Of a stretch of DNA of 64,000 bases, positions 51,067 through 60,661 are shown piece by piece. Made by a program: the position numbers and the translations under genes. The notes below the pieces were generated by a model. That model did no database searches. It had not been told where the DNA came from and saw only the letters and a program-made list of their open reading frames with translations. The first letter of the stretch is position 1. Every line of letters begins with the position of its first letter. Source of the DNA: Deinococcus sedimenti (GTDB taxonomy: Bacteria > Deinococcota > Deinococci > Deinococcales > Deinococcaceae); assembly GCF_014648135.1 (NCBI RefSeq), contig NZ_BMQN01000006.1, positions 1-64,000 of the forward strand, written 5' to 3'.

Positions 51067-51535
51067 AAGGGCAGTGGGGAGTGGGAAGTGGGAAGGGAGG
51101 CTGCTGCGCAGCGGAACCCCTCAGTCAGCTGCGCTGACAGCTCCCCTCAAAGGGGAGCCTTGGACACATGCTTCTGCCGAAGCGAGGAAAGTCGATCAGC
51201 CGACCACAGCGTCCCCCACCACAGCTGACCGCTGACTGCCCCCGGCCGTCGTGCGCGCAGCGCGCGGGCCTGCGACGGGGGCGAAGGATGGCGTCAAGGC
51301 CAGACACCCCACTGCCCAACACAAACACGCCGCAGGAGTAGAAACTCCTGCCGAGCGCAGCGACCGCTTCCCCTGCCCCCCTGGGGTACTCGTATGAGCC
51401 GCTTGCGGAGGGGGCTGGGGGGTGGGGCCACCCGCCGGGAAGCACAGCCCCCTGTCCCCGCCCGGGGAACTTTCCCCTCAATCAGCCCGCCGCGCGTTAT
51501 CGTGAGCCGTAAAACCATCCTCAGGAGGGATACCC
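51067..51535. other. Repeat-rich intergenic region before mdh
   Basis: No gene supported. It starts with purine-rich AGTGGGAAGTGGGAA, then GTCAGC/GCTGAC and GCTCCCCT/AGGGGAGC hairpins (about 51125-51165), further G/C-rich inverted segments to 51480, and finally the mdh leader with GTTATCG and a Shine-Dalgarno. Confidence 0.65.
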
Positions 51536-52528
<993 letters not shown>

Positions 52529-52548
52529 ACCCAGGCTGAGTGGGGGGA

Positions 52549-52578
52549 GCGGGTGGCCTGCGGGTCGCCCGCTTCTTC
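52549..52578 (+). terminator. Terminator of mdh
   Basis: GCGGGTGGC (52549-52557) pairs with GTCGCCCGC (52564-52572) allowing wobble, followed by TTCTTCG. Confidence 0.6.
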
Positions 52579-52627
52579 GTATGTGTGGCGGCGTGCGTGG
52601 CGGGCGTGTGCTCTGCTGCGGGGCGTG

Positions 52628-52763
52628 ATACGGATTCCGTCTGTTTCGTTAACAACCCGGAACCACACCGGGTTGCCAACTCCACGCCCGGAACCCGCTT
52701 TGCTCCTTCTCGCATCCGCTCGGGTTGAACGGTTGAGGCAAACCGTTCAACCGGAGTCCGTAT
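52628..52763. repeat. 136-bp element with terminal inverted repeats
   Basis: Ends ATACGGATTCCG (52628-52639) and CGGAGTCCGTAT (52752-52763) are inverted repeats, 11 of 12 matching. Inside are AACCCGG/CCGGGTT (52654-52660 with 52668-52674) and a perfect 12-bp hairpin GGTTGAACGGTT/AACCGTTCAACC (52723-52734 with 52741-52752). No coding capacity; MITE- or SNR-like. Confidence 0.8.
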
Positions 52764-53126
52764 GAGTGACGCGGCGTGGCGGGCGGGACTGGAGGAGCGT
52801 TTTGTGCGGTGGCTGGAGCAGGACGTGACGCACCTGCTGCCGGGCGGACCGCACGCGGACGCGCAGGCGCGCGTGGCGGGGCGGTTGCGGGCGGCGTGGG
52901 TGCCGGACTGGTCGGGCGTGACGGAGAACTACGGGGGACGGCGGGGCATCACGCGTCGTTCCTGCGGTCGAAGCTGGCGTTCGCGCAGGCCGTTCACGCG
53001 AGGGCAGACGGTGCAGGGGTGGACGCGGCAGAGGCGGCGCGGCTGGAGCGGGCGTGCCTGGACGCGGCGGGGGCGTTCTGGCGGGAGTGGGCGGGCTACC
53101 ACCTGACGGTGCGGGCGGGCGCTTGA
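52762..53126 (+). pseudogene. Frameshifted small gene
   Basis: The first frame reads MSDAAWRAGLEERFVRWLEQ...VTENYGG, then turns Arg-rich; a second frame continues with HHASFLRSKLAFAQAVHARADG...FWREWAGYHLTVRAGA and a natural stop at 53126. A single missing base in the G-run near 52937 explains it. The joined product would be about 121 residues, acidic and helical, family unknown. Its start codon is made by the end of the adjacent repeat element (GTATGAG). It may be a true pseudogene or a sequencing error. Confidence 0.7.
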
Positions 53127-53153
53127 CGTGCAGTCGACTGCACGTTCGACACT

Positions 53154-53287
53154 GGTTTTCACAGCGGTGTCCAGATGCACCCTGGAGCGGGCAGCACGCC
53201 CCAGGGCTCCGCTTCCCACCACTGTCATTTCAGGCACTCGCTTCGCTCGATTCAGAGGTATCGAGGGAGACCCTCGCCACCTCTGAA
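53154..53287 (-). repeat. Small intergenic hairpin repeat, copy D (minus orientation)
   Basis: Read on the minus strand: TTCAGAGGT..CGAGGG-TCT-CCCTCG..ACCTCTGAA hairpin (53251-53258 with 53280-53287 and inner arms), then CGAGCGAAGCGAGTG, a CCCTGG/CCAGGG stem, and the tail CTGGACACCGCTGTGAAAAC (53155-53174). Same tail as copy C and same hairpin head as copy A. Confidence 0.85.
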
Positions 53288-53310
53288 CTCTGCTCAGGAG
53301 GCACCACCCC

Positions 53311-53496
53311 ATGTTCAATGCGCTGCACACCGACGCCCTGACCGCCCATTCCGACGTTGCTCCCTTCTCCGATCGGCTGAACGAGTGCCGTGAGGCGGCC
53401 CGCGCGGCCCGGCTGAGCCGTCTGAACTACCTGCTGGGCAGGCGCTGGACGCTGCCGCGCTGGCACGTGACGGTGACCGTGCGGAGGGTGGCGTGA
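53311..53496 (+). CDS. Small basic protein upstream of the MerR-like gene
   Basis: 61 residues, MFNALHTDALTAHSD..., Arg-rich C-terminal half (CREAARAARLSRLNYLLGRRW). AGGAGG lies 13 bases before the ATG; the stop overlaps the next GTG start as GTGA, so they form an operon. No family recognised. Confidence 0.6.
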   Translation: MFNALHTDALTAHSDVAPFSDRLNECREAARAARLSRLNYLLGRRWTLPRWHVTVTVRRVA

Positions 53497-54083
53497 AGTC
53501 TGTGAGCGCGGTGGAGTTCCGGCAGGGGGTCCGGCAATTCCGGGACGTGATCAGCACACTGTCGGACGAACAGCGGGCGGACGTGGCGACCATGTGCGGC
53601 GGGCCGGAGGTGCTGGACGCCCTGTTCGAGGAGCGGGGCGTGGGGATCGGGCGGTTCGCGGCGCTGATGGGGCTGCCCGCGACGACGGTGCGGCACCTGC
53701 TGCGCGAGGATCTGCTGCATCCCATGCGGGTGAACGGCAAGTTCCGGTTCCTGCTGCACAACGTGATCGAGTTGCGGGGCGTGCAGCAGTGGCAGGCGGT
53801 GGGGCTGACGCTGGAGGACGCGCGGGCGTTCCTGGACGCGCAGGGTCTGCTGGGGTTGGTGGCGCAGGGCGGCACGATGTTCTCGGTGCAGCGTGAGGCG
53901 CCGGCCCCGGAGGCGCTCCCGGCCCTGAAGGCGGACGTGCTGGCGCGGCTGGGGGGCGCGATCCGGTCCCTGGAGGACCGGCACGTGGCGCTGGGGCAGC
54001 AGCTGGAGCGGGCCCGGGCGCTGGAACGGATGGTGCAGGAGAACGCGTTCGGGCAGTCCGGATCGGGCGCGCCGCCCGCCTGA
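53493..54083 (+). CDS. MerR-like helix-turn-helix regulator
   Basis: 196 residues. The centre has a MerR-type HTH and wing (IGRFAALMGLPATTVRHLLRED, KFRFLLHNVIELRGVQQWQAVG) preceded by an N-terminal helical stretch and followed by a coiled-coil-like tail (LGGAIRSLEDRHVALGQQLERARALERM) suited to dimerisation. No metal-binding Cys set is seen. Target unknown; it might control the ferritin-like gene downstream. Confidence 0.78.
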   Translation: MKSVSAVEFRQGVRQFRDVISTLSDEQRADVATMCGGPEVLDALFEERGVGIGRFAALMGLPATTVRHLLREDLLHPMRVNGKFRFLLHNVIELRGVQQWQAVGLTLEDARAFLDAQGLLGLVAQGGTMFSVQREAPAPEALPALKADVLARLGGAIRSLEDRHVALGQQLERARALERMVQENAFGQSGSGAPPA

Positions 54084-54248
54084 CGTTCATGTGATCTTCA
54101 CGGTTGTGTGCCGTGGTGATCCACTTGCGCGCGGGGAGCATAGGGCTGTTCAGAGCGACACGGTCAACGCACCGGGCAGGAATCCGCCTGCGCCAGTCTG
54201 GGTGTCCTCGCGTCCGACCGCCCACTTTCACCTGCTGGAGGAATCACC

Positions 54249-55166
54249 ATGTCCAACGCCATGAATCGCCGTAAGTTCCTGGGGGCCGCTGGGGCCGTCA
54301 CCGCCACGGGTCTGCTCGCCGGGTGCACGCCCGCCATGAGCGCCACCCCCAGACCCGATCTGGACGCCACGATCTTCAACTTCGCCCTGAACCTCGAGTA
54401 CCTGGAAGCGGCGTTCTACCTCGCGGCCGTGGGTCGCCTGCAGGAACTGGACGCCGCGGGCGGCAACAGCTCCAAGGTCATCCTGCCTGCCGGCTTCACC
54501 GGGAAGAACGGCGACGGCGTGAAGTTCGCCTCGGCGGACGTGGCCGCGTACGCCAACGAAGTCGCCACCGACGAACTGAACCACGTGAAGATCATCCGTA
54601 AGGTGCTGGGCTCGGGTGCCGTCGCGCAGCCCACCCTGGACCTGGGTCCGGCATTCGTCGCGGCGGGCAAGGCCGCGTCGGGCGGGGCCATCGCGAACTT
54701 CAACCCCTTCGCGAACGACCTGTTCTTCCTGCACGGCGCGTTCATCTTCGAGGACGTGGGCGTCAGCGCCTACAAGGGCGCGGCGCGCCTGCTGGTCGAC
54801 ACCAGCGCGGGCGGCAACCTGGAGAACGCGGCGGGCATCCTGGCCGTCGAGGCGTACCACTCGGGCATGATCCGCACCCTGCTGTACCAACAGCGCAACA
54901 CGGACGTGACCCCCACCCTGAAGGTCAGTGACGTCGTGCAGGCGATCAGCAACCTGCGGGACAGCGTGGACGGGGCCAGCGACATGGACCAGGGCATCGT
55001 GATGAACGGCATGGCGAACATCGTGCTGGCCGACGCGAACGGCATCGCGTACAGCCGTACGCCCCGTCAGGTCGGGAACATCGTGTTCCTGTCTGAAGGC
55101 GCCACGAAGGGCGGGTTCTACCCTGAGGGCCTGAACGGCAACTTCGCCGCGATCCTCGCGCTGTAA
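54249..55166 (+). CDS. Ferritin-like Tat-dependent lipoprotein
   Basis: 305 residues. A twin-arginine signal (MNRRKFLGAAG) runs into lipobox LLAGC (Cys26). The mature part is a ferritin-like four-helix domain of the Ferritin_2/desiccation-related type: NLEYLEAAFYL, ATDELNHVKIIRKV, FIFEDVGVSAYKG, AVEAYHSGMIR, giving the E..ExxH ligand pattern. Deinococcus has several such exported proteins, linked to desiccation or oxidative stress. GGAGG precedes the ATG; a strong terminator follows. Confidence 0.92.
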   Translation: MSNAMNRRKFLGAAGAVTATGLLAGCTPAMSATPRPDLDATIFNFALNLEYLEAAFYLAAVGRLQELDAAGGNSSKVILPAGFTGKNGDGVKFASADVAAYANEVATDELNHVKIIRKVLGSGAVAQPTLDLGPAFVAAGKAASGGAIANFNPFANDLFFLHGAFIFEDVGVSAYKGAARLLVDTSAGGNLENAAGILAVEAYHSGMIRTLLYQQRNTDVTPTLKVSDVVQAISNLRDSVDGASDMDQGIVMNGMANIVLADANGIAYSRTPRQVGNIVFLSEGATKGGFYPEGLNGNFAAILAL

Positions 55167-55178
55167 ACCGAATCAGCA

Positions 55179-55219
55179 GGGGGAGGGTGGCCGCGACCGG
55201 CTCCCCTCCCCCTTTTCTT
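55179..55219 (+). terminator. Terminator of the ferritin-like gene
   Basis: GGGGGAGGG (55179-55187) pairs with CCCTCCCCC (55204-55212), then TTTTCTT. Confidence 0.9.
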
Positions 55220-55226
55220 CTGCTCT

Positions 55227-56474
55227 TTACAGCCCCTCGATGACCCACTCGCCCGCGCGCATGAGCGGCTCGCGGGTGCCGTTCTGCGTGATGCCGTCCA
55301 CGTCGGTGGCGGGCGTGCCGATCATCCAGTCCACGTGGATCAGGCTGTCGTCGTTGCCCCCGGCAGCCTTCAGCGTGGCGGGGTCGGTGCCGCCCTGCAC
55401 GTTCGTGGGGTAGCAGCGCCCCAGCGCGATGTGGGACGCGGCGTTCTCGTCGAACAGGGTGTTCAGGAACAGCGTGCCGGTCTGCGCGACGGGCGCGCTG
55501 GCGGGCACCAGGGCCACCTCGCCCAGGCGGGCGGCGCCGTCGTCGGTGGCGATCAGGGCTTTCAGGGTGTCCTCGCCGCGCGTGGCGCTGACCTCGACGG
55601 CGCGGCCCCCCTCGAAGCGCATGCGGATACCTTCGATCAGCTGCCCGCGTGCGCTGAGGGGTTTGCTGGCGACCGCCACGCCGTCCACGCGGTCGCGGTC
55701 CGGGGCGGTGAAGACCTCGTCGGTGGGGAGGTTCGGCACGCCGCGCACGCCGTTCTGCGCGGTTTCCGCGCCGCCCTGCCACACGTGGTTCCGGGCGAGG
55801 CCGACGGTCAGGTCGGTGCCCAGGTCGCTGCGCAGGTGCACGGCGGCGTACTGTTTGCCGTTCAGGTGGGTGGTCAGGCGCTGAAGGCGGGTCAGGTGCG
55901 CGTCCCACGCGGCGACCGGGTCGGGCTGGTCGGCGCGGGTGACGGTGAAGATGTCGTTCCACAGCCGGGCCACGGCCTCGTCCTGCGGCAGGTCGGGGTA
56001 CACGCGGGCGGCCCAGGCGGGGGTGGCCATCGCGCCGACCGTCCAGTTCACCTGGAAGCTGCCGCTCGCCTCGCTGACCCGGCGCATGGCCTGCGCGGTG
56101 GCCTTGCTGCGCCCCGCGATCCGGGCGGGGTCCACGCCCGCCAAGAGGGACGGGTCCTCACCGATGATCCCGATGGCCGCGTACCCGTCTTCCACCATCG
56201 CCTCGGCCTCCTGCGCGAACCACGCGGGCAGGTACTGCACGGCGTCGTCGGTCCCGTCCTCGAACAGCGCGAGGTTCAGGTGCGGGTCCAGATACGTGAC
56301 GCGCACGTCCTGCGCCCCGGCGCGGTACGCGGCGCGTGCCACCAGCCGCACCAGTTCGGTCGCCTCGACGGGCGCGCTGATCCGGACCCGGCCACCCTGC
56401 GGGAGGTTCACGCCGGTGCGCACGAGCAGTTCGGCGTAGCGCGCCAGGCGCGTCTGAAAATCAGTTGAGGTCAT
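55227..56474 (-). CDS. M29 aminopeptidase
   Basis: 415 residues. Thermophilic-aminopeptidase family (AmpS/AmpT/PepS), dinuclear metal enzymes. [22 protein letters not shown], a C-terminal [15 protein letters not shown] and [10 protein letters not shown] give the His/Asp ligands. Start ATG 56474 rather than farther upstream because TAGAGT lies seven bases before it. Confidence 0.95.
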   Translation of the reverse strand: MTSTDFQTRLARYAELLVRTGVNLPQGGRVRISAPVEATELVRLVARAAYRAGAQDVRVTYLDPHLNLALFEDGTDDAVQYLPAWFAQEAEAMVEDGYAAIGIIGEDPSLLAGVDPARIAGRSKATAQAMRRVSEASGSFQVNWTVGAMATPAWAARVYPDLPQDEAVARLWNDIFTVTRADQPDPVAAWDAHLTRLQRLTTHLNGKQYAAVHLRSDLGTDLTVGLARNHVWQGGAETAQNGVRGVPNLPTDEVFTAPDRDRVDGVAVASKPLSARGQLIEGIRMRFEGGRAVEVSATRGEDTLKALIATDDGAARLGEVALVPASAPVAQTGTLFLNTLFDENAASHIALGRCYPTNVQGGTDPATLKAAGGNDDSLIHVDWMIGTPATDVDGITQNGTREPLMRAGEWVIEGL

Positions 56475-56703
56475 GACCGTCACTCTACCCGGCGTCCCCA
56501 TGAGGCAGAACGGTGCCCCTGATGCGCCGTCTGGCGGATGCGACCGGCCCCTCACGCCTGCTACGGTCGGGTCACCTGTCACCTGCTGCTGAGACGGGAC
56601 CCTCCTCTTCCCCGCCCCGCGCTCCGATACCGGAGCGCGACCGGGCCGATGATTCCCTCCCGGCGCGCCCTGGCGCGGGCCGGTGTTCCTCAGCAGAGGT
56701 CAC

Positions 56704-58167
56704 ATGACTGATCATTTCTCCGCGCAGGGCGAGGCCCTGTCGCCCGCTCCCCTGTCCTCTACCCCCCTGGCGCATGCCAGCGGGGTGCCCGCCCACCTGT
56801 TCGCCAGTCCGGAGGTGCCCATCGAGCGGGCCGCCGTCCGGGACGCGCTGCGCCTGCTGGACCTGCACGCAGCGGCCCGGACCCTCGACCCGGCGCTGGG
56901 GGTAGAGGCGCTGGCCCTGACGCCGGACCTGCACCGCGCGTCGCCCGCCCCGGTGGGGACCGCGCTGCTCACGCGCGGGTTTCTCGCGCCGCACCTGATC
57001 GGGAACGACCTGGGCTGCGGAATGCGCCTGCACCTGACCGGGCTGCGCGCCGACGACCTGCGGCCGCACCTGGACGCGCTGGAGCGTGAACTGCGCGCCG
57101 TGTTCTTCCAGGGGCGGCGGGCGCTGAGCCTCTCGGGCCGTCAGCGGGAGGCGCTGCTGCGCGGCGGCGTCCCCGAACTGCTCGCGGCGCCGCGCCCGGC
57201 GGGCCAGCGGGGCCTGTGGGACCTGCTCGGCGCGCAGGAGCCCGGGCCTGCCCCTCAGGCGCCGTTCGTGCACGGGCCGCTGGACGGCGTGCGGGACTGG
57301 CTGGGGGAACGCGAGCGGGCGTTGTTCGACACGCAGCTGGGGTCGGTGGGCGGCGGGAATCATTTCGTGGAGGTGCAGGAGGTCGCGGCCGCGCTGGACC
57401 GGCATGCGGCGTACGCGTGGGGCGTGCGGCCCGGCGAGGTGGTGGTGATGGTGCACAGCGGCTCGCTGGGCTTCGGTCACCTGTTCGGCGCCCAGCTGCG
57501 CGCCTGGGCGCAGGGGGTGCCGGGGGCGCCGATGCCGCTGCTGCCCGACGGTCATCCGGGCGTGCCGGGGGTGCTGGACGCGCTGCACGCGGCGGCGCAT
57601 CTGGCGAGCGGGAACCGGCTGGTCCTGGCCTGCATGGTGCGCTCGGCGCTGGGCCGGGCGCTGCCGCCGGGCGTGCTGGCCGACGATCAGCCGTTCCCGG
57701 CGCTGTCGGACGCGCCGCACAATTTCGTCTGGTCCGCCGGGGACGGGCGGTGGCTGCACCGCAAGGGCGCCACGCCCGCCGCCGCGCCCGGTCCGCAGAC
57801 CCCGTACGGCGAGCCGGTCCTGATTCCGGGCAGCATGGGGGACTTCAGTTACCTGATGGCCGGGCAGGGGCACCCGCTGGCGCTGGGGAGCGCCAGTCAC
57901 GGCGCGGGCCGCCGTCAGCCGCGCGGGGCGGCCATGCGCCTGAGCGACGCGGACCTGCGCCGGGCGCTGGAGGCGCTGCGGGTGGTGACGCCCATCGACC
58001 TGCGCGTGGCGCGGGCGGACATCCGCGCGCGGGCCCTGTCGGCGTTGAAGCAGGAGGCGCCCGGCGCGTACAAGGCGGTGACGCCCATCATCGACACGCA
58101 CGCCCGGGCGGGACTGGCGCGGCCCGTGGCGGCGCTGCGGCCCCTGCTGACCGTCAAGAGTCTGTAG
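56704..58167 (+). CDS. RtcB-family RNA ligase
   Basis: 487 residues. RtcB joins RNA 2',3'-cyclic phosphate or 3'-phosphate and 5'-OH ends using GTP and Mn2+. Metal and guanylation motifs are recognisable: LHRASPAPVG, GNDLGCGM (Asp, Cys), GGGNHFVE, VMVHSGSLGFGH, PHNFVW, HRKGATP, PGSMGDFSY and the His-guanylylated SHGAGRR. The usual HSGSRG is HSGSLG. No archease gene is adjacent. Start ATG 56704 (AGAGGT before it). A hairpin GCGCTCC/GGAGCGC lies at about 56622-56641 in the leader. Confidence 0.9.
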   Translation: MTDHFSAQGEALSPAPLSSTPLAHASGVPAHLFASPEVPIERAAVRDALRLLDLHAAARTLDPALGVEALALTPDLHRASPAPVGTALLTRGFLAPHLIGNDLGCGMRLHLTGLRADDLRPHLDALERELRAVFFQGRRALSLSGRQREALLRGGVPELLAAPRPAGQRGLWDLLGAQEPGPAPQAPFVHGPLDGVRDWLGERERALFDTQLGSVGGGNHFVEVQEVAAALDRHAAYAWGVRPGEVVVMVHSGSLGFGHLFGAQLRAWAQGVPGAPMPLLPDGHPGVPGVLDALHAAAHLASGNRLVLACMVRSALGRALPPGVLADDQPFPALSDAPHNFVWSAGDGRWLHRKGATPAAAPGPQTPYGEPVLIPGSMGDFSYLMAGQGHPLALGSASHGAGRRQPRGAAMRLSDADLRRALEALRVVTPIDLRVARADIRARALSALKQEAPGAYKAVTPIIDTHARAGLARPVAALRPLLTVKSL

Positions 58168-58717
58168 TGTCCGCTGCGGGCCGCCAGTACACGCCGCGTT
58201 CGCGCTTCAGGACACCCAGGCCGATCATCTCGCGGCGCAGGGTGGACACGTCGGCGTACACCTCGCCCAGGATGGCGTTCACCTCGGCTTCCGGGTAGTG
58301 GCGGCCATGTTCGAACAGGGTGACGAGTTCGTGCAGGATGACGTCCTTCTTCTTGCGCTGGGCGGGCAGGGTGGTCAGGCGGCCGCCTTTCAGGAAGGCG
58401 CGCAGCACGCGGTCGCGGTAGGGGTCGTCGGGCGTGGGGGCAGGGGCAGCGCCGCGTACGACGTCCGCGAGGTTCAGGTCCAGCGCCGCCGCGTGCGCGC
58501 GGTGCAGGCGATGGTGGCCGTCCTGCCGGGTGAGGATCAGTCCGGCCTCGGTCAGCTGCGCGAGGTGGTGGCTGACGGTGGCGGGCGCGAGGTTCATCAG
58601 GCGGGCGAGTTCGTCGCCGCTCGCCTCGCGCGTCCAGACGAGGCGCAGCAGGCTGAGGCGCGCGGGGTGGGACAGCGCGCGGAACAGGCCGGCGCGGGCG
58701 GTGAGGTCGGCGCTCAC
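58154..58717 (-). CDS. ArsR-type regulator with DUF2087 domain
   Basis: 187 residues. Residues 1-85 are an ArsR winged helix (LFRALSHPARLSLLRLVWTREASG, LAPATVSHHLAQLTEAGLI); residues 100-187 are a DUF2087 domain (FLKGGRLTTLPAQRKKKDVILHEL, YADVSTLRREMIGLGVLKRERG). Together this is a known fusion of unknown effector. It converges on rtcB with a 14-base overlap and is the second gene of an operon (ATG overlaps the previous stop by four bases). Confidence 0.92.
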   Translation of the reverse strand: MSADLTARAGLFRALSHPARLSLLRLVWTREASGDELARLMNLAPATVSHHLAQLTEAGLILTRQDGHHRLHRAHAAALDLNLADVVRGAAPAPTPDDPYRDRVLRAFLKGGRLTTLPAQRKKKDVILHELVTLFEHGRHYPEAEVNAILGEVYADVSTLRREMIGLGVLKRERGVYWRPAADTTDS

Positions 58718-58956
58718 GGGCGGGGTTCGCGCGGCCAGGGGGGCGTGCCGTGCGCGGCGCGGTGGGCGCCCTCGTAGATGCCGAGTGCGGCGTCCAGGGT
58801 GTCCAGGCGGGCCTGCGCGCGCGCCTGATCGGCGGCGTTCCCGGCGGCGCGGGCGAGGCGCAGGTCGCGTTCGGCGTTCGTGCGGATGCCCGTCACGAGG
58901 CGGTGATACAGGGCGTTCATGCGGCCCTGTGGGGTGGGGTCGGCAGCGTCGGTCAT
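58714..58956 (-). CDS. Small helical protein co-transcribed with the ArsR-type regulator
   Basis: 80 residues, helical and Ala/Arg-rich (NALYHRLVTGIRTNAERDLRLARA). GAGGAGG is placed well before the ATG 58956 but lies inside an inverted repeat (58957-58972). Function unknown. Confidence 0.72.
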   Translation of the reverse strand: MTDAADPTPQGRMNALYHRLVTGIRTNAERDLRLARAAGNAADQARAQARLDTLDAALGIYEGAHRAAHGTPPWPREPRP

Positions 58957-59001
58957 TTCGATCCTCCTCGAATCATCATGACCGATTCGATGTCCGTCGA
59001 A
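58957..59001 (-). promoter_or_regulatory. Two operator-like inverted repeats
   Basis: TTCGA-N6-TCGAA occurs twice: 58957-58972 (covering the Shine-Dalgarno) and 58986-59001, centres 29 bases apart, about three helical turns. Likely the autoregulatory site of the ArsR-type protein encoded just downstream. Confidence 0.75.
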
Positions 59002-59015
59002 ATGAGCCGAATGAT

Positions 59016-60080
59016 CTACCCGCCAGATGAACCCACGCGCGCGCTCACCCCGCCGGTCACCCCCCGGCCCTCTCCCTGCCAGCGGTCCCCACCCGCCTGC
59101 TTGGCCTCGTACATCCGCCCGTCCGCCAGGTTCACCAGGGCCTCCACACCGGGCCGCTCGGTCGAGAAGGCCAGCCCGGCACTGATCGACCCCGACGGTC
59201 CCCCACCGGACACCCGCACCCCCCGCACGGCGTGCACCACCCGGTCCGCCACCGCCCGCGCCTCGGCGGGCCGCGCGGTCGGCCACATCAGCAGGAACTC
59301 CTCGCCCCCCCAGCGGGCCGCCGTCACGTCCGCACCCGCCGCCGCCTGCACGGCGCGCGCCACGTCCAGCAGCACCTCATCGCCCGCCGCGTGCCCGAAG
59401 CGGTCATTGATGCTCTTGAACCGGTCGATGTCCAGCAGCAGCACCGCCACGCTGCCCAGCCGCGCATCCTCCAGCAGGCGCGCCAGCGCCACCATCCCCC
59501 CCCGGCGGTTCAGCAGGCCCGTCAGGGGATCCGTGACCGCCAGCGCCCGCAGCGCGTCACTCTGCTGCCGCTCGGCGTGCACCTGCACGCCATGCTCGGA
59601 AAGAAACGCGATCAACCCCGACAGGAACGCCGCGTACACCAGCAGCGGCGTCTGCGCCGGAGCCCAGCCCAGCACCAGCGCCGCCGTCGCCAGCACCACC
59701 CCGGCACTCACGCGGGCCGCCAGCCGCCCCGGGAGGGTCGCGTGCAGGACCGCCGTCACGAGTGCCAGCGCCAGAAAGTACGCGGGCGGCACGCTCCCCG
59801 TCCGCACCGCCGACCCCGCCACCACCCCCACCAGCCACACCGGCAGCACCCAGGCCAGCCCGCCCGTCAGCCAGTGCAGCGGCACGCGACCACCCGCGAT
59901 CAGCGCGGCCGTCACCACGCTGACCAGCAGCGCGCTGCCCAGCAACCACACGTTCTGCGCGCCGTGCCACAGGTCGAACAGCAGGAGCGCCGCGTGCGTC
60001 ACGCAGGCCATCAGGGCGATGCGCAGGTACGCGTGGGCAAGCCGCGCAGCCGGCGCGAGCGAAACGGGCGGGCGGGACAT
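59016..60080 (-). CDS. Diguanylate cyclase with membrane sensor
   Basis: 354 residues. Six or so hydrophobic segments in the first 190 residues, then a GGDEF domain (DPLTGLLNRRGGMV, DIDRFKSINDRFGHAAGDE, RWGGEEFLLMW). The active-site signature is GGEEF, an accepted active variant; it should make c-di-GMP. I choose the ATG at 60080; TACACT lies eight bases upstream; a GTG immediately before is the alternative. Confidence 0.93.
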   Translation of the reverse strand: MSRPPVSLAPAARLAHAYLRIALMACVTHAALLLFDLWHGAQNVWLLGSALLVSVVTAALIAGGRVPLHWLTGGLAWVLPVWLVGVVAGSAVRTGSVPPAYFLALALVTAVLHATLPGRLAARVSAGVVLATAALVLGWAPAQTPLLVYAAFLSGLIAFLSEHGVQVHAERQQSDALRALAVTDPLTGLLNRRGGMVALARLLEDARLGSVAVLLLDIDRFKSINDRFGHAAGDEVLLDVARAVQAAAGADVTAARWGGEEFLLMWPTARPAEARAVADRVVHAVRGVRVSGGGPSGSISAGLAFSTERPGVEALVNLADGRMYEAKQAGGDRWQGEGRGVTGGVSARVGSSGG

Positions 60081-60178
60081 CACCTGTCAGTGTAGAGAGC
60101 GGCCCTGACGGGCACGTCACAGCAGGCGAGACGTCACCGGGCCCGGCGACACTCCCTGCACGGTTCCACTTCCGGGCG

Positions 60179-60661
60179 CTACCAGCCTTCGATCTGCCGA
60201 CCCGCCTCGAACGCCGCGACGCCCGCCGCGACACTCAGGTTCAGGCTGCGGCCCCCGCCCGGCTGCGGCAGCTTCAGCTTCGGCAGGGCGTCGCGCAGCC
60301 ACGCGGGCAGCCCGCGCGATTCCGGACCGAACAGCAGGTAATCGCCCCGCCGGAACCCCGCGCGGGTGTGCAGGTCGGTCGCGTGCGTACTGAACGCCCA
60401 CACCCGCGCGCCCGCACCCAGCGTGCCCTGAAAGGCCGTCCAGCTGGCGTGCTCGTGCAGCGTCACGCCCTCCAGGTAATCCATCACGGCGCGGCGGAAC
60501 TCCCGGTCGTGCAGGTGGAACCCGAACGGGCGGATCAGGTGCAGGTCCGCGCCCAGCACCGCGCAGGTCCGCGCGACGTTCCCGACGTTCCCGGCCTTCT
60601 CCGGCTCGAACAGCACCACCCGCAGCAGCGGCCCGTCCCCGCCCGGCGCCGCGTCACTCAC
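60179..60661 (-). CDS. trmL: tRNA (cytidine(34)-2'-O)-methyltransferase, TrmL-like
   Basis: 160 residues, SPOUT methyltransferase. [29 protein letters not shown] and [14 protein letters not shown] are TrmL/SpoU-type knot motifs; size fits the single-domain TrmL. It 2'-O-methylates the wobble base of tRNA-Leu in Escherichia coli. ATG overlaps the ispF stop. Confidence 0.92.
   Translation of the reverse strand: MSDAAPGGDGPLLRVVLFEPEKAGNVGNVARTCAVLGADLHLIRPFGFHLHDREFRRAVMDYLEGVTLHEHASWTAFQGTLGAGARVWAFSTHATDLHTRAGFRRGDYLLFGPESRGLPAWLRDALPKLKLPQPGGGRSLNLSVAAGVAAFEAGRQIEGW

Noticed and set aside
56580..56703. Riboswitch in the rtcB leader
   Set aside because: A GCGCTCC/GGAGCGC hairpin exists, but nothing matches a known riboswitch core.
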